Source: Phreatobacter stygius
GTDB lineage: Bacteria; Pseudomonadota; Alphaproteobacteria; Rhizobiales; Phreatobacteraceae
Length of the DNA: 64,000 nt
Assembly (NCBI RefSeq): GCF_005144885.1
Contig: NZ_CP039690.1
Location: forward strand, 6,312,873 to 6,376,872
Direction: 5' to 3'
Shown here: positions 18,266-28,145 of the stretch, piece after piece
Layout of the letters: every line of letters starts with the position of its first letter
Numbering within the stretch: position 1 is the stretch's first letter
Position numbers and translations under genes: made by a program
Notes under the pieces: model-generated
What the model was told of the DNA's origin: nothing
What the model saw: the letters and a program-made list of their open reading frames with translations, nothing else
Database searches by the model: none

Positions 18266-20563
18266 ATGTCCAAGGAAATTACCGACGATCTGAAGACCGG
18301 CGCGCTGATCTATCATCGCCTGCCGCGGCCGGGGAAGTTGGAGATCCAGGCCACCAAGCCTTTGGGCAATCAGCGCGATCTGGCACTGGCTTATTCCCCC
18401 GGCGTGGCCGCCGCCTGCGAGGCGATCGTCGCCGACCCGGCGCAAGCCGCCGAACTGACCATTCGCGCCAATCTCGTCGCGGTCATCTCCAACGGCACCG
18501 CGGTGCTCGGGCTCGGCGATATCGGCCCGCTCGCCGGCAAGCCGGTGATGGAGGGCAAGGCGGTCCTGTTCAAGAAATTCGCCGGCATCGACGTGTTCGA
18601 CATCGAGATCGACGCGCGCGAGGTCGACCGCGTGGTCGATGTCATCGCAGCGCTCGAGCCGACCTTCGGCGGCATCAATCTCGAAGACATCAAGGCGCCC
18701 GAATGTTTCGAGATCGAGCGGCGCCTGCGCGAGCGCATGGGCATTCCGGTCTTCCACGACGACCAGCACGGCACGGCGATCATCGTCGGCGCCGCCGTCA
18801 CCAATGCGCTGGCGCTGATGGGCAAGCGTATCGAGGACGTGAAGATCGTCGCCTCGGGCGCGGGTGCGGCGGCCATCGCCTGCCTCAACCTGCTGGTCGA
18901 GCTCGGCGCCAAGACCGACAATATCTGGGTCTCCGATATCGAGGGGGTCGTCTACAAGGGCCGCGAGAAGCTGATGGACCCCTATAAGGAGGTCTATGCC
19001 AAGGACACCAATGCCCGCACCCTCGGCGATATCATTGGCGATGCCGACATCTTCCTCGGCGTCTCGGCGGCCGGCGTGCTCAAACCCGACATGGTCAAGC
19101 GCATGGGCAAGGGCCCGCTGATCATGGCGCTGGCCAATCCCAACCCGGAGATCATGCCCGACGTGGCGCGCGAGGCGCGCCCCGACGCCATGATCTGCAC
19201 CGGCCGGTCGGATTTTCCGAACCAGGTCAACAACGTCCTGTGTTTTCCCTACATCTTCCGCGGCGCGCTCGATTGCGGCGCCACCGCGATCAACGAGCCG
19301 ATGAAGCTCGCCGCCGTCCGCGCCATCGCGGGTCTTGCACGCGAGGCACCGTCCGATGTCGTGGCGCGCGCCTATGGCGGCGAAGTCGGCACGTTCGGCG
19401 CCGGCAGCCTGATCCCGTCGCCGTTCGATCCGCGGCTGATCCTGCGCATCGCGCCGGCGGTCGCCAAGGCGGCCATGGATACCGGCGTCGCGACCCGGCC
19501 GATCGCCGATTTCGATGCTTATCGGACCGAGCTGTCGCGTTTCGTCTTCCGCTCCGGCCTGTTGATGAAGCCGGTCTTCGACAAGGCGCGCGAGGCGCCG
19601 AAGCGGGTGATCTATGCCGAGGGCGAGGACGAGCGGATCCTGCGCGCCGCCCAGGTGGTGGTCGAGGAGGGGCTGGCCCTGCCGGTCCTGATCGGCCGTC
19701 CCGCGGTGGTCGAGCAGCGGCTCGAGCGTTTCGGCCTGTCGATCCGGCCGGGCAAGGATTTCGAACTGGTCGACCCGCAGTCGGACCCGCGCTATCGCGA
19801 CTATGTCGCGACCTATCACGAGCGCGTCGGCCGGCGCGGCGTGACCCCGGATGCGGCGCGCACCATCATGCGCACGTCCAATTCGGCGATCGCCACGGTG
19901 GCGCTGGCGCGCGGCGATGCCGACGCCATGATCTGCGGCGTCGAGGGCCGGTTCAACACGCATCTGCGCCATATCCGCCAGGTCATCGGGCTCGACGACG
20001 ATTGCGAGGGACTGGCCGCGCTATCGCTGCTGATCACCTCGAAGGGGCCGCTGTTCATTGCCGACACCCATGTCAACGCCCATCCGACGCCGGAACAGAT
20101 CGCCAATATGGCGGTCACCGCCGCCGAGCATGTCCGGCGATTCGGGCTGGAGCCGAAGATCGCCCTGGTCTGCCACTCCGATTTCGGCAGCCATGACGAT
20201 GCCGATGCCGAAACCTTGCAGAAGGCGCTGAAGCTGATCTGGGAACGGGCGCCCGGCCTCGAGGTCGACGGCGAAATGCATGCCGACACGGCGCTGCTGC
20301 CGGAACTGCGCGAGCGCATCTTCCCGCATTCCAAGCTGACCGGCGTCGCCAATGTGCTGATCATGCCCAATATGGCTGCGGCCAATACGGCTTTCCAGGT
20401 GATCAAGGTGCTCGCCGACGCCCTGCCGGTGGGCCCGATCCTGGTTGGCCCAGCCAAGCCCGCGCATATCCTGACCTCGTCGGTCACCGCGCGCGGCGTC
20501 GTCAACATGACGGCGCTGGCCGTTGTCGAGGCCCAGGAAGCCGCGAAATTACCCGCCGGCTGA
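18266..20563 (+). CDS. maeB: NADP-dependent malic enzyme with phosphotransacetylase-like domain
   Basis: This enzyme decarboxylates malate to pyruvate and makes NADPH. The 765-residue protein is the long rhizobial form: a malic enzyme (residues about 1-430, with [38 protein letters not shown] and [14 protein letters not shown]) fused to a PTA_PTB-like domain (about 440-765, with [14 protein letters not shown] and [10 protein letters not shown]). The PTA-like part usually has a structural or regulatory role and no transacetylase activity. The start at 18266 ([20 protein letters not shown]) is preferred to MTASLEGC, eight codons upstream. Confidence 0.93.
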   Translation: MSKEITDDLKTGALIYHRLPRPGKLEIQATKPLGNQRDLALAYSPGVAAACEAIVADPAQAAELTIRANLVAVISNGTAVLGLGDIGPLAGKPVMEGKAVLFKKFAGIDVFDIEIDAREVDRVVDVIAALEPTFGGINLEDIKAPECFEIERRLRERMGIPVFHDDQHGTAIIVGAAVTNALALMGKRIEDVKIVASGAGAAAIACLNLLVELGAKTDNIWVSDIEGVVYKGREKLMDPYKEVYAKDTNARTLGDIIGDADIFLGVSAAGVLKPDMVKRMGKGPLIMALANPNPEIMPDVAREARPDAMICTGRSDFPNQVNNVLCFPYIFRGALDCGATAINEPMKLAAVRAIAGLAREAPSDVVARAYGGEVGTFGAGSLIPSPFDPRLILRIAPAVAKAAMDTGVATRPIADFDAYRTELSRFVFRSGLLMKPVFDKAREAPKRVIYAEGEDERILRAAQVVVEEGLALPVLIGRPAVVEQRLERFGLSIRPGKDFELVDPQSDPRYRDYVATYHERVGRRGVTPDAARTIMRTSNSAIATVALARGDADAMICGVEGRFNTHLRHIRQVIGLDDDCEGLAALSLLITSKGPLFIADTHVNAHPTPEQIANMAVTAAEHVRRFGLEPKIALVCHSDFGSHDDADAETLQKALKLIWERAPGLEVDGEMHADTALLPELRERIFPHSKLTGVANVLIMPNMAAANTAFQVIKVLADALPVGPILVGPAKPAHILTSSVTARGVVNMTALAVVEAQEAAKLPAG

Positions 20564-20618
20564 CCGTAGGGCAGTCAACAGAGCATTAAGACGCACTGCC
20601 TAATCTGCCGATATCCTT

Positions 20619-22256
20619 GTGCGATCCAGCCAAATCGCGGCGGATTCGGCAGTGATCGGTGGGGTGGGTTTGACCGCGGGCTTGGGGGCGAAAGGCCTGA
20701 TCTGGATCGCGGCGACCGCCGTCGCGGTGCTTTTGCCTGTCGCCGTCTATTTCGGCGCCGAAGCCTATGTCGAGCGCGAGCTGCAGGCCCATCTCCAGCG
20801 CACCGCCGTGCTGGTGGTCCAGCGCGTCGAAAACGCCATCGACCGTTCGGTGGTGACGTTGAAGGAAGCCGCGCTCAGGCGCGCCAACAGCTGCAATCTG
20901 AGGGATCGCGAGGCGCTGCGCGTCCTGGCTTTCGGATCACCGGTCCTGAAGGAAGTCGCGGTGCTGGCGCCGGATGGCGCGGTGCTCTGCAACAATATTG
21001 GCGAACTCGTCAGGATCTCGCCGCTGTCGGACCTGTTGCCGACGCGCGATCCGCGCATCTCGCTCGGCTCGGTGGTGGCCTTCGGTTCCGAGGGGCGGGC
21101 GCTCCGGGTGGTCTGGCGCGAGCATGAGCGGGCCATCTTCGGCGGACTGGTCGCCGCCGGCCTGTTCGCGCCCTTCCAGGAGGTCAACGGGCAGGGCGAC
21201 CGGCTCGGGATCGAGGTCAATCTCAGCGAGGGTTCGGCCTTGCTGATCTCCCGCAACGAAGGCCGGAACGGGCCGTTCGACGCCAGGCTCGACAGTGTCT
21301 CGCCGCGCTTTCCGGTCAAGATCGCGATCACCGCGTCGCGCGCCGACTGGCGCCAGGCGCGGCTCTGGATCATTGGCCTGGCCACCGCGGCGGCGGCGGT
21401 TCTCGGCCTCGTCGTCGGCGCGCTCATCGTGATCGCCGCCCGCCGCGACGCCGACCCCATGGCCGAGATGCAGGACGCGCTCGACAATGGCGAGTTCATT
21501 CCGCACTACCAGCCGATCCTCGATATCGACACCGGCCGGATCCTCGGCTGCGAAGTGCTGGTGCGCTGGCGCAAACCCGACGGCAGCATCGTCTCGCCCG
21601 GCGCCTTCATCGACCAGGCCGAACGATCCGGCTTCATCTTCCCGCTGACGCTCGCCCTGATGCGCCAGGCCGCCCAGGAACTCGGCCCGACCTATTCGGC
21701 CCGCCCCAAGCTGAAATGCGGCTTCAATCTCTGCGCCGCCCATTTCAAGCATGACGGCATCATCACCGATGTCGCCACCATTTTCGGGGCGTCTGCCATC
21801 CAGCTCTCGCAGGTGCTGCTCGAGGTCACCGAACGCGACCCGCTCGACGATATCGACACCGCGCGCGCAATCATCGCGCGGTTCCAGGGCATGGGCGTCA
21901 AGGTCGCGCTCGACGATGTCGGCACCGGCCATGGCGGCATGAGCTATCTCTTGAAGCTCGGTGTCGACGTCATGAAGATCGACAAGCTGTTCATCGATGC
22001 GCTCGGCGCCGAGCGCCAGTCGACCGCCATTGTCGACAGCCTGATCGACCTGGCCGCGCACCTGAACATGGACGTGGTCGCCGAGGGCGTGGAGACCTTC
22101 GCCCAGGTCGAGGCCTTGCGCCGCCGCGGCGTCCGCAGCGCGCAAGGGTATGTCTTCGCGCCGCCCCTGCCGGGCTCGTCCTTCATTCAGCTGGTCGAGG
22201 CCATGGAGCCCGCCACCACCAGCGAACCACCGAAGCGGATGACCCTGCGGGGGTGA
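20619..22256 (+). CDS. Membrane-anchored EAL-domain c-di-GMP phosphodiesterase with CSS-like sensor
   Basis: The 545-residue protein has two transmembrane segments (about residues 26-50 and 249-273) bracketing a periplasmic domain, then a cytoplasmic EAL domain (about 285-520). The signature glutamate is in CEVLVRWRKPD (EVL in place of EAL). Other catalytic motifs are LEVTERD, LDDVGTGHGGMSYL, KIDKLFID and VVAEGVET, so it is probably an active diesterase degrading c-di-GMP. The periplasmic part has two cysteines (C92 in NSCNLRD and C124 in AVLCNN), similar to CSS-motif phosphodiesterases whose activity is redox-controlled. GTG at 20619 is used. It stands alone after maeB. Confidence 0.88.
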   Translation: MRSSQIAADSAVIGGVGLTAGLGAKGLIWIAATAVAVLLPVAVYFGAEAYVERELQAHLQRTAVLVVQRVENAIDRSVVTLKEAALRRANSCNLRDREALRVLAFGSPVLKEVAVLAPDGAVLCNNIGELVRISPLSDLLPTRDPRISLGSVVAFGSEGRALRVVWREHERAIFGGLVAAGLFAPFQEVNGQGDRLGIEVNLSEGSALLISRNEGRNGPFDARLDSVSPRFPVKIAITASRADWRQARLWIIGLATAAAAVLGLVVGALIVIAARRDADPMAEMQDALDNGEFIPHYQPILDIDTGRILGCEVLVRWRKPDGSIVSPGAFIDQAERSGFIFPLTLALMRQAAQELGPTYSARPKLKCGFNLCAAHFKHDGIITDVATIFGASAIQLSQVLLEVTERDPLDDIDTARAIIARFQGMGVKVALDDVGTGHGGMSYLLKLGVDVMKIDKLFIDALGAERQSTAIVDSLIDLAAHLNMDVVAEGVETFAQVEALRRRGVRSAQGYVFAPPLPGSSFIQLVEAMEPATTSEPPKRMTLRG

Positions 22257-22267
22257 TGCACGCTGAT

Positions 22268-22331
22268 CCTCGCCCGCGTCTTCGCGGGAGAGGGTTTACG
22301 CGCTGCGCGTTTTGCGTCATCGCCACTCGCC
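22268..22331. repeat. Palindromic intergenic repeat, type A, copy 1
   Basis: A hairpin with CCCGCGTCTTCGCGGG is followed by GAGAGGGTTTACGCG and a short tail ending near CACTCGCC. Related copies lie at 42145-42210 and 47080-47148. It occupies the gap between the EAL gene and the convergent AhpD-like gene and could serve as a transcript end, although it lacks a T-run. Confidence 0.85.
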
Positions 22332-22335
22332 AGCC

Positions 22336-22797
22336 TCACGCCACCGGCAGTGCGTAACGCATGGAGGCGGCGATGCGGTTCAGCGCGTTGATCGTGGCGA
22401 TCACCATGGTCAAGGCGCCGACCTCGGCCTCGTCGAACTGTTCGCGGACGGCGGCATAGGCCGCATCGGTGGCGCCGGGCCCGGGCGGGCCGGTGATCGC
22501 CTCGGCCCAGGCGAGCGCGGCCCGCTCGCGCGGCGAATGCACGCCGGCTTCCGCCCAGGCCACCAGCAGGTCGAGCTTGGCCGGGGGCACGCCGATCTTG
22601 CGCGCGTCGCTCAGGTGGCTGTGCACGCAGTAGGCGCAACCATTGATCTGCGAGGCGCGAATCTTGACCAGTTCGACCAGCGTCGGATCGAGGCCGAGGC
22701 CGTTCAGCTCGGCGTTCAGCGTACGCAGCGCGGCATAGGCCTTCGGAACCGCCTTGATGAACTGGGCTTGGGTCAGGCGGGCAGCGGATGCGGACAT
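22336..22797 (-). CDS. AhpD-like carboxymuconolactone decarboxylase family protein
   Basis: The 153-residue cytosolic protein carries the CMD/AhpD-fold active-site motif GCAYCVHSH near residue 52 (two cysteines and a histidine for peroxide or disulfide chemistry). It continues with DARKIGVPPAKLDLL and a C-terminal helix with INALNRIAASMR. Such proteins act as alkylhydroperoxidases or are involved in redox stress. It is divergent from a MarR regulator, which probably controls it. The start MSASAARLTQ at 22797 is chosen over an upstream in-frame start that lies antisense to the regulator gene. Confidence 0.88.
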   Translation of the reverse strand: MSASAARLTQAQFIKAVPKAYAALRTLNAELNGLGLDPTLVELVKIRASQINGCAYCVHSHLSDARKIGVPPAKLDLLVAWAEAGVHSPRERAALAWAEAITGPPGPGATDAAYAAVREQFDEAEVGALTMVIATINALNRIAASMRYALPVA

Positions 22798-22860
22798 GAC
22801 TGGCTCTTTGGACAGGGGTGGAATAGTGTCAGAACACGAACAACATATAAGAGCGCTGAT

Positions 22861-23346
22861 ATGATGCACAAGCCTTCGCACCTGATCCCGCCGCCGGATG
22901 TCGGCGAAGGCAAGCGTGGCGAGGAGGGCTATCTCGGCTATCTGCTGCGCCAGGCCAATGCCGCGCACCGGTTGCGCATGGAGCGGGCGCTGGGCGAGCT
23001 CGACGCCACTCTGCCGCAATTCCTGGTGCTGACCATGCTCGGCGCCTATCCCGGCCTGTCCAATGCCGATCTCGCCCGGCTGGCCATGCTGACGCCGCAG
23101 ACGCTGAGTGTCATCGTCGCCAATCTGGAACGGGCCGGCGCCATCACGCGCAAGGCCCATGCGGTGCACGGCCGGATCCAGGAGCTCAGCCTGTCGGACG
23201 CCGGCAAGGATCTGCTGGCGCGCTGCCGCCTACGCGTCCAGGACACCGAGCAGCGACTGTCGGAGGGCCTGTCGGAGGCGGACGAGCGGATCATCCGCCG
23301 CTGGCTGGTGGCGGTTGCGGTCGACCGGCAGGCGGGCAAACGCTGA
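22861..23346 (+). CDS. MarR-family transcriptional regulator
   Basis: The 161-residue protein has the MarR winged-helix core. The region around PQFLVLTMLGAYPGLSNADL leads into the recognition helix LTPQTLSVIVANLERAGAI, with wing KAHAVHGRIQELSLSDAG. No cysteine is present in the N-terminal 30 residues, unlike OhrR-type peroxide sensors. It sits head to head with the AhpD-like gene across 63 bp, the usual layout of a regulator and its oxidative-stress target. Its 3' end is 14 bp from the convergent slt gene. Confidence 0.88.
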   Translation: MMHKPSHLIPPPDVGEGKRGEEGYLGYLLRQANAAHRLRMERALGELDATLPQFLVLTMLGAYPGLSNADLARLAMLTPQTLSVIVANLERAGAITRKAHAVHGRIQELSLSDAGKDLLARCRLRVQDTEQRLSEGLSEADERIIRRWLVAVAVDRQAGKR

Positions 23347-23360
23347 GGGCCGGTGCGGCC

Positions 23361-25529
23361 TCAGTTCGCCCGGCCGCGCCTGAGATCGGCCTCGATCCGC
23401 AGGCCGGAGCCGCCGCCGAGGCGTGCCCGATAGACCTGCACGTTTTCCATCACGCGCTGCACGTAATTGCGGGTTTCGGTGAACGGGATGCGCTCCACCC
23501 AGTCGATCGGATCGACGCGCGGATCGCGTGGATCGCCATAGGCCTGCACCCATTCGCGCACCCGGCCGCGCCCGGCATTATAGGCGGCGAAGGTCATGAT
23601 GTAGCTGCCGTTGAACTCGGCCACGAGTTCGCCGAGATGGGCCGCCCCGATCCGCGCATTATAGGCGGGATCGGTGATCAGCCGGCCCTGGTCGAAAGCC
23701 ACGCCATAGGTGCGGGCCGTCGCCCGCGCCGTTGCCGGCATGAGTTGCAGCAGGCCGCGCGCGCCGGCATGGCTGACGGCGCGCGGGTCGAAGGTCGATT
23801 CCTGCCGGGCGATGGCAAAGACCACGGCGCGGTCGACCTCCGGCCCGACATGGGCATAGCTGGGAATGCCGATCGTCGGGAAGGCGTGGATGTCGAAGGG
23901 CAGGCCGCGATTATTGGCGAGCTTGCCGAGGATCAGCACGCCCTTGGCGTCGTTGTTGCGGGCGGCCACTTCGGCTGCCGCATGCAACTGGCCGGTGTCC
24001 ATGGCGCGCAGGCCGAGATCGGCCAGAATGGCGCGGGCAAGGTCCTGCTCGCCGAGCTGGTAGAGCATGCGCAGCGCCCGCGCCGACGGGCCGCTGACCG
24101 GGGCTGCTTCCGCCGGCCGCCGGATCGGCAGGTCGTTGATGCCGAGCTTGGCGCGCGCCAATTGCCCGTAATAATGCGTTGGATGCCGCGCTGCCGCCTC
24201 ATAGGCCCGGCGCGCCTCGCCCTGATGGCCCAGGGCTTCCTGGGCGCGGGCCACCCAATAGAAGGCGCGCGACTGCGACATCGGCGTATGCGAGGCGTGG
24301 CGCGCGGCTTCGAAATGGCGCAGCGCGGCCGCGGGATCGTTGAGGAAGCGCAGCGCCAGCCAGCCGCAATGGAACTCGGCTTCGACCCGCGCCGAGCCCT
24401 CGCGGACCGAATGGGTGGAGGCGACGCGATAGGCGGTGCGGGCGTCACCGGCATCGAGCAGCTTGCGCACCATGACGCGCCGTTCGGTCCACCAGTCCTC
24501 GGGACTGCCGAGCAGCGCCGGATCGCGCGGCGCGCCGATCAGGATGGCGGCCGCCTCCTGGGCCCGGTCCTCGCGGCGCAGCCATTGCGCCCGGGCGAAC
24601 AGATAGGCGGGATCGCGATGCAGCGTTTCCGGGACCTGGGCGAGCAGGGCGCCGCCATTGGATCGCCTTGCGCCAATGGCCAGGAAGGCACGCGCCAGCG
24701 CCACCTGGCCGGCGCCGAGGCGCTGCGCCGCGCGCATCGCGGTGCCGTCCTGCGAGGCATGCAGCATGCGGTCGAGCCGGGCCTTGTGGTCGGCGGCGCC
24801 GAGCACCGGGCCGAAAGCGGTGAGCAAGGTCTGCTCGGTATCGGCGGAGAGATCGTCGCGGCGCCAGATCTCGCGCGCCAGCCGGTTGCCGCGTTCGGCG
24901 TCGCCGCCGCGCTTCAGGGCGATGGCGAGCGCGATCTTGCCCTTGGCCGAGTTCGGCTGGCGGGTGGCATAGAAGGCCCGGACCGTCGCCCCGTCGATAT
25001 TCTCTTCGAGCAGCGCGCCCTCGGCGCGCAGCCGGATGCGCTGGGCCGCCGGAAAACCCGGATTGGCCTGCAGGAAGGCCGAAAGCCTGGCAAAGCCAAC
25101 GCCTTCGTTCGATCGGAGAATGGCCCATTCGGCGATGGCCCGCGAGATCGGGTCGGTCAAGGCGTTGCGGCCGGCGGTGGCCTGATCGACCCGGCCAGCC
25201 TTGGCCGCCGCGATCACCCGTCCGAGCGCCGCGACATCGACCTGGCCGCCATTGTCGCCTTGCGGACGCCAGGCGCGTTCGGTCTGCGGGATCGACCCGG
25301 TGACGGCCGGCGCCGTGGCGCGCGCTTCGATGATCGGCTGCGCGGCGGCCGCCGGCTCGGCGATCGAGGTCTCGCCGTCATTGGCTTCGGACGCGCGCCG
25401 TTCCAGCAGGTGCTGGGCAATATCACCGTCGCTGGCCTGGCCCAAGGCCGGGCCGGCAAGCATCAGGACGCCAAGGGCAACGCCGGTCAGAAAGGTGAGA
25501 CGCGGCAGGAAAACAGCGGTCGGCGCCAT
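23361..25529 (-). CDS. slt: Soluble lytic murein transglycosylase
   Basis: This periplasmic enzyme cleaves peptidoglycan between MurNAc and GlcNAc to form 1,6-anhydroMurNAc ends. The 722-residue protein has a Sec signal peptide (cleavage near LGQA, residue about 31), a long alpha-helical superhelical region like Slt70 and a C-terminal SLT domain (about 560-700). The catalytic glutamate is in IARQESTFDPRAVSHAGARG, followed by LLQLMPATA and FAAYNAGRGRVREW. The start MAPTAVFLPRL at 25529 gives the signal peptide directly. It appears monocistronic. Confidence 0.92.
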   Translation of the reverse strand: MAPTAVFLPRLTFLTGVALGVLMLAGPALGQASDGDIAQHLLERRASEANDGETSIAEPAAAAQPIIEARATAPAVTGSIPQTERAWRPQGDNGGQVDVAALGRVIAAAKAGRVDQATAGRNALTDPISRAIAEWAILRSNEGVGFARLSAFLQANPGFPAAQRIRLRAEGALLEENIDGATVRAFYATRQPNSAKGKIALAIALKRGGDAERGNRLAREIWRRDDLSADTEQTLLTAFGPVLGAADHKARLDRMLHASQDGTAMRAAQRLGAGQVALARAFLAIGARRSNGGALLAQVPETLHRDPAYLFARAQWLRREDRAQEAAAILIGAPRDPALLGSPEDWWTERRVMVRKLLDAGDARTAYRVASTHSVREGSARVEAEFHCGWLALRFLNDPAAALRHFEAARHASHTPMSQSRAFYWVARAQEALGHQGEARRAYEAAARHPTHYYGQLARAKLGINDLPIRRPAEAAPVSGPSARALRMLYQLGEQDLARAILADLGLRAMDTGQLHAAAEVAARNNDAKGVLILGKLANNRGLPFDIHAFPTIGIPSYAHVGPEVDRAVVFAIARQESTFDPRAVSHAGARGLLQLMPATARATARTYGVAFDQGRLITDPAYNARIGAAHLGELVAEFNGSYIMTFAAYNAGRGRVREWVQAYGDPRDPRVDPIDWVERIPFTETRNYVQRVMENVQVYRARLGGGSGLRIEADLRRGRAN

Positions 25530-25689
25530 GGATCCGTCCTGATACGCAATACTGGACGGCCGCACCGCACAGGCAGAATACGGCCATTGAGTGATCGTTT
25601 GTCGTTTGTTTTCCTTGACGAGTGCTGAACGGGACGGGGGGCTTCCGCCGAACCTGGTTAAGCAGCGGTTGACGACAGGCCCGGCGCGG

Positions 25690-26220
25690 TCAGGTCTGGC
25701 CGAGCCCGGTCCAGCCGATCAGCGCCCCGGCGGCGAGCGCCCAGAGCGGGTGGATGCGCGTCTTGAAGGTGACGAAAGCGACCGCGGCGGTGATCGCCGC
25801 CAGGACCCATTCATGGTCGGAGGCTTGCGTGATCAAGGCGGCGCTGGCCGACACCAGGCCGGCGGTCATCGGCACCAGCCCGGCCTGTACCGTGGCGCGC
25901 CAGGGATTGCCCTTGAAGCGCTGCCACAGGCCCAGGGCGATGCCGGTGACGATCGAGGACGGGCCGAATTTCGCCAGCGAGGTCACCAGCACGCCTTGCC
26001 AGCCGGCGACATGCCAGCCGACCAGCGTGACGATCATCATGTTCGGTCCGGGGGCCGCCTGCGCCACCGCGAACATGGCGGAGAATTCGCGTGCCGACAT
26101 CCAGTGATGGATATCGACGACCTGGCGCTGCATCTCGGGCAGCACGGTATTGCCGCCGCCGAAGGCGAGCAGCGAGAGCTGGGTGAAGATGACCGCAAGG
26201 GCGAGCAGAACCGAGGTCAT
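25690..26220 (-). CDS. Chromate transporter half-protein (CHR domain, second of pair)
   Basis: The 176-residue inner-membrane protein has a single CHR domain with about six hydrophobic segments. Conserved features are LLAFGGGNTVLPEMQRQ, the acidic segment with HHWMSAREFSAMFAVAQA and APGPNMMIVTLVGW. Short-chain CHR proteins work as pairs with opposite topology, and this one overlaps its partner at 26217-26220 (ATGA). They export or take up oxyanions such as chromate or sulfate; the true substrate here is uncertain. Confidence 0.88.
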   Translation of the reverse strand: MTSVLLALAVIFTQLSLLAFGGGNTVLPEMQRQVVDIHHWMSAREFSAMFAVAQAAPGPNMMIVTLVGWHVAGWQGVLVTSLAKFGPSSIVTGIALGLWQRFKGNPWRATVQAGLVPMTAGLVSASAALITQASDHEWVLAAITAAVAFVTFKTRIHPLWALAAGALIGWTGLGQT

Positions 26221-26819
26221 CGCCTGGGCCTCCCGAGATCGGAGGCGCGAAGCCGCATCGCCCAGGTCGCGGCAATGCTCAATGGTGCCAGCGTCAGCAT
26301 GGTCGGCAGCAGGGGCAGGCGCAGCACCGCGATGGCCATGAAGCAGAGGACCGCGACGACGATGGCTTCCGGCCGGTTGCGCAGCGGCAGGGCGATCTTG
26401 ATCGCCATGGAGACGAGCAGGCCGGCGGCGGCCGCCGCCAGGCCCGCGAACATGTGCTGGACATGCGGATCGGCGCGCACCTGGTCATAGACCACGCCGA
26501 GCCCGACCACGATGGCCGAGGGGAATGCGATCAAGCCGATGATCGATGCCAGAGCGCCCCTGGCGCCATGGAATTTCAGGCCGATCGCCACCGAGAGATT
26601 GATGATATTGCCGCCGGGCAGAAACTGGCAGAGCCCGAGAAGATCGGTGAATTCCTCCGCCGTCAGCCATTGGCGCCGTTCGACGATCATGGTGCGGGCG
26701 AGCGGCAGGACGCCGCCGAAGCCGGTCAGGCCAAGACCGAGAAAGCCCAGGAACAGCGCGCCGATCGTCGGCGGACCCGGTTGAACCGCGGCTTGAGCTT
26801 CGCCTGTCGTCATGGCCAT
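26217..26819 (-). CDS. Chromate transporter half-protein (CHR domain, first of pair)
   Basis: The 200-residue partner CHR protein has GLTGFGGVLPLARTMIVE, the WLTAEEFTDLLGLCQFLPGG motif and NIINLSVAIGLKFHG, followed by several transmembrane segments. Two start codons are possible (26819 and 26813; MAMTT), and the upstream one is taken. It is transcribed first, overlaps the second CHR gene by 4 bp and is divergent from a LysR regulator, which is the likely controller. The whole transporter is thus split in two genes, not fused as in long-chain ChrA. Confidence 0.88.
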   Translation of the reverse strand: MAMTTGEAQAAVQPGPPTIGALFLGFLGLGLTGFGGVLPLARTMIVERRQWLTAEEFTDLLGLCQFLPGGNIINLSVAIGLKFHGARGALASIIGLIAFPSAIVVGLGVVYDQVRADPHVQHMFAGLAAAAAGLLVSMAIKIALPLRNRPEAIVVAVLCFMAIAVLRLPLLPTMLTLAPLSIAATWAMRLRASDLGRPRR

Positions 26820-26949
26820 CGTTCCACTGCGCGACCGGCCGGGCCAATGGGCAGGGCTCGGCCCGCCGCCGCTGGTCGCGACCGGATCTGTCGCAATCGG
26901 CCTACTTCTCCCGAGGGCTCAGGTCCAATATATGTTTGGAAGCCCTGCC

Positions 26950-26964
26950 ATATCCCTGGGATAT
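26950..26964. promoter_or_regulatory. Perfect palindrome at the LysR start (likely operator)
   Basis: ATATCCCTGGGATAT is a perfect 15-bp dyad. Its end overlaps an ATG at 26963, six bases before the preferred LysR start at 26969. A second looser dyad, CCAATATATGTTTGG, is at 26925-26939. Both sit in the 149-bp gap between the divergent CHR pair and the LysR gene, as expected for LysR-type binding sites. Confidence 0.55.
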
Positions 26965-26968
26965 GCCA

Positions 26969-27889
26969 ATGATCGATCTGCGCCAGCTCCGCTATTTCAT
27001 CGCCGTTGCCGAGGAAGGCCATGTCACGCGGGCCGCCGAGCGGCTCGGCATGCAGCAGCCGCCGTTGAGCCAGCAAATCCGCGCCATGGAAGCGGAGATC
27101 GGTGTGGTGCTGTTCCATCGGCTGCCGCGCGGCATGCAACTGACCGAAAGCGGCCAGGCTCTGCTCGGCGATGCCCGTTCCATCATCGCCCAGCTCGAAC
27201 GGGCCCTGGAAACCGCCCGCCGGGTCGCGCGCGGCGAGACCGGCCGGGTCGCCGTCGGCTTCACCAGTTCGGCCGCCTTCCATCCCTTCGTGCTCTCGGC
27301 CATCCGCGCCTTCGGCGAGGCCGCGCCTGACGTGTCGCTGCTGCTCGAGGAGGGCGGCACGGTCGAGCTGGTCGAAGCCTTGCGGGCGGAACGGCTCGAC
27401 GCCGCCTTTGTCCGCGCCCCGGCCGGCGAGGCCGCCGGCATCGTCATCGAGCCGCTGCTGGAGGAGCCGATGCTCGCGGCCTTGCCGTCGCAGCATCATC
27501 TGGCGCGGGGCCGGGGCGGCCGGCCGCGCGACAGCATCGCGCTTGCCGATCTCGCCGGCGAGACCTTCATTCTGTACCGGCGCCCGACCGGGCCCGGTCT
27601 CTATGACGCGATCATCGCCGCCTGCCGCGCCGCCGGCTTCAGCCCTCGTATCGGCCAGGAAGCACCGCGCATGCCCTCGACCCTCAGCCTGGTCGCCGCG
27701 GGCCTCGGCGTCTCGATCATTCCGGCCTCCATGCGCCGGCTGGAGACCGAGGGCATTGCCTATCTCGGCCTGACCGACGCGCCGCAACTGGTCGCGCCGC
27801 TGCACCTGGCCTATCGCGCCGGCGCCTTGTCGGCGGCGACCGGGCGCCTGATCGGGCAGGTCAGGGACATGGCCGCAGGCCGCGGCTGA
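26969..27889 (+). CDS. LysR-family transcriptional regulator
   Basis: The 306-residue protein has the N-terminal LysR winged helix (IDLRQLRYFIAVAEEGHVTR through AERLGMQQPPLSQQIRAME) and the periplasmic-binding-like effector domain (about 90-295, with ETGRVAVGFTSSAAFHP). This resembles BenM/CatM-type regulators of aromatic metabolism, but the neighbour here is a CHR transporter pair. The start at 26969 (MIDLRQLRYF) is preferred; ATG at 26963 would add two residues. Confidence 0.9.
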   Translation: MIDLRQLRYFIAVAEEGHVTRAAERLGMQQPPLSQQIRAMEAEIGVVLFHRLPRGMQLTESGQALLGDARSIIAQLERALETARRVARGETGRVAVGFTSSAAFHPFVLSAIRAFGEAAPDVSLLLEEGGTVELVEALRAERLDAAFVRAPAGEAAGIVIEPLLEEPMLAALPSQHHLARGRGGRPRDSIALADLAGETFILYRRPTGPGLYDAIIAACRAAGFSPRIGQEAPRMPSTLSLVAAGLGVSIIPASMRRLETEGIAYLGLTDAPQLVAPLHLAYRAGALSAATGRLIGQVRDMAAGRG

Positions 27890-28145
27890 AGCGACGGCGG
27901 CGCGCCTCGCCGACCGCTTGCATATGGCATGGTGATGAGAGGGTCACGAAATCCTCATGGGATTTTTATGCGGCGCTTGTGTATCTCTTGGGCTGTTCGT
28001 CCGAGTCTTCGAGCCGCTGCCGTCATGCTGAAATACCGCTGCGCTTGACGTCCGGGCCGTCACAAGGCTTTGTGTCCGACCTTTCATGCGTGGCGCTCGG
28101 CCGCGTCTTGTCGTTCCAACTCATCCACGTTCGGGAGAACGTTCC

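Noticed and set aside
23347-23360. Near-palindrome CTGAGGGCCGGTGCGGCCTCAG across the ends of the MarR and slt genes
   Set aside because: It could fold, but it has no T-run and is too small to call as a terminator from sequence alone.
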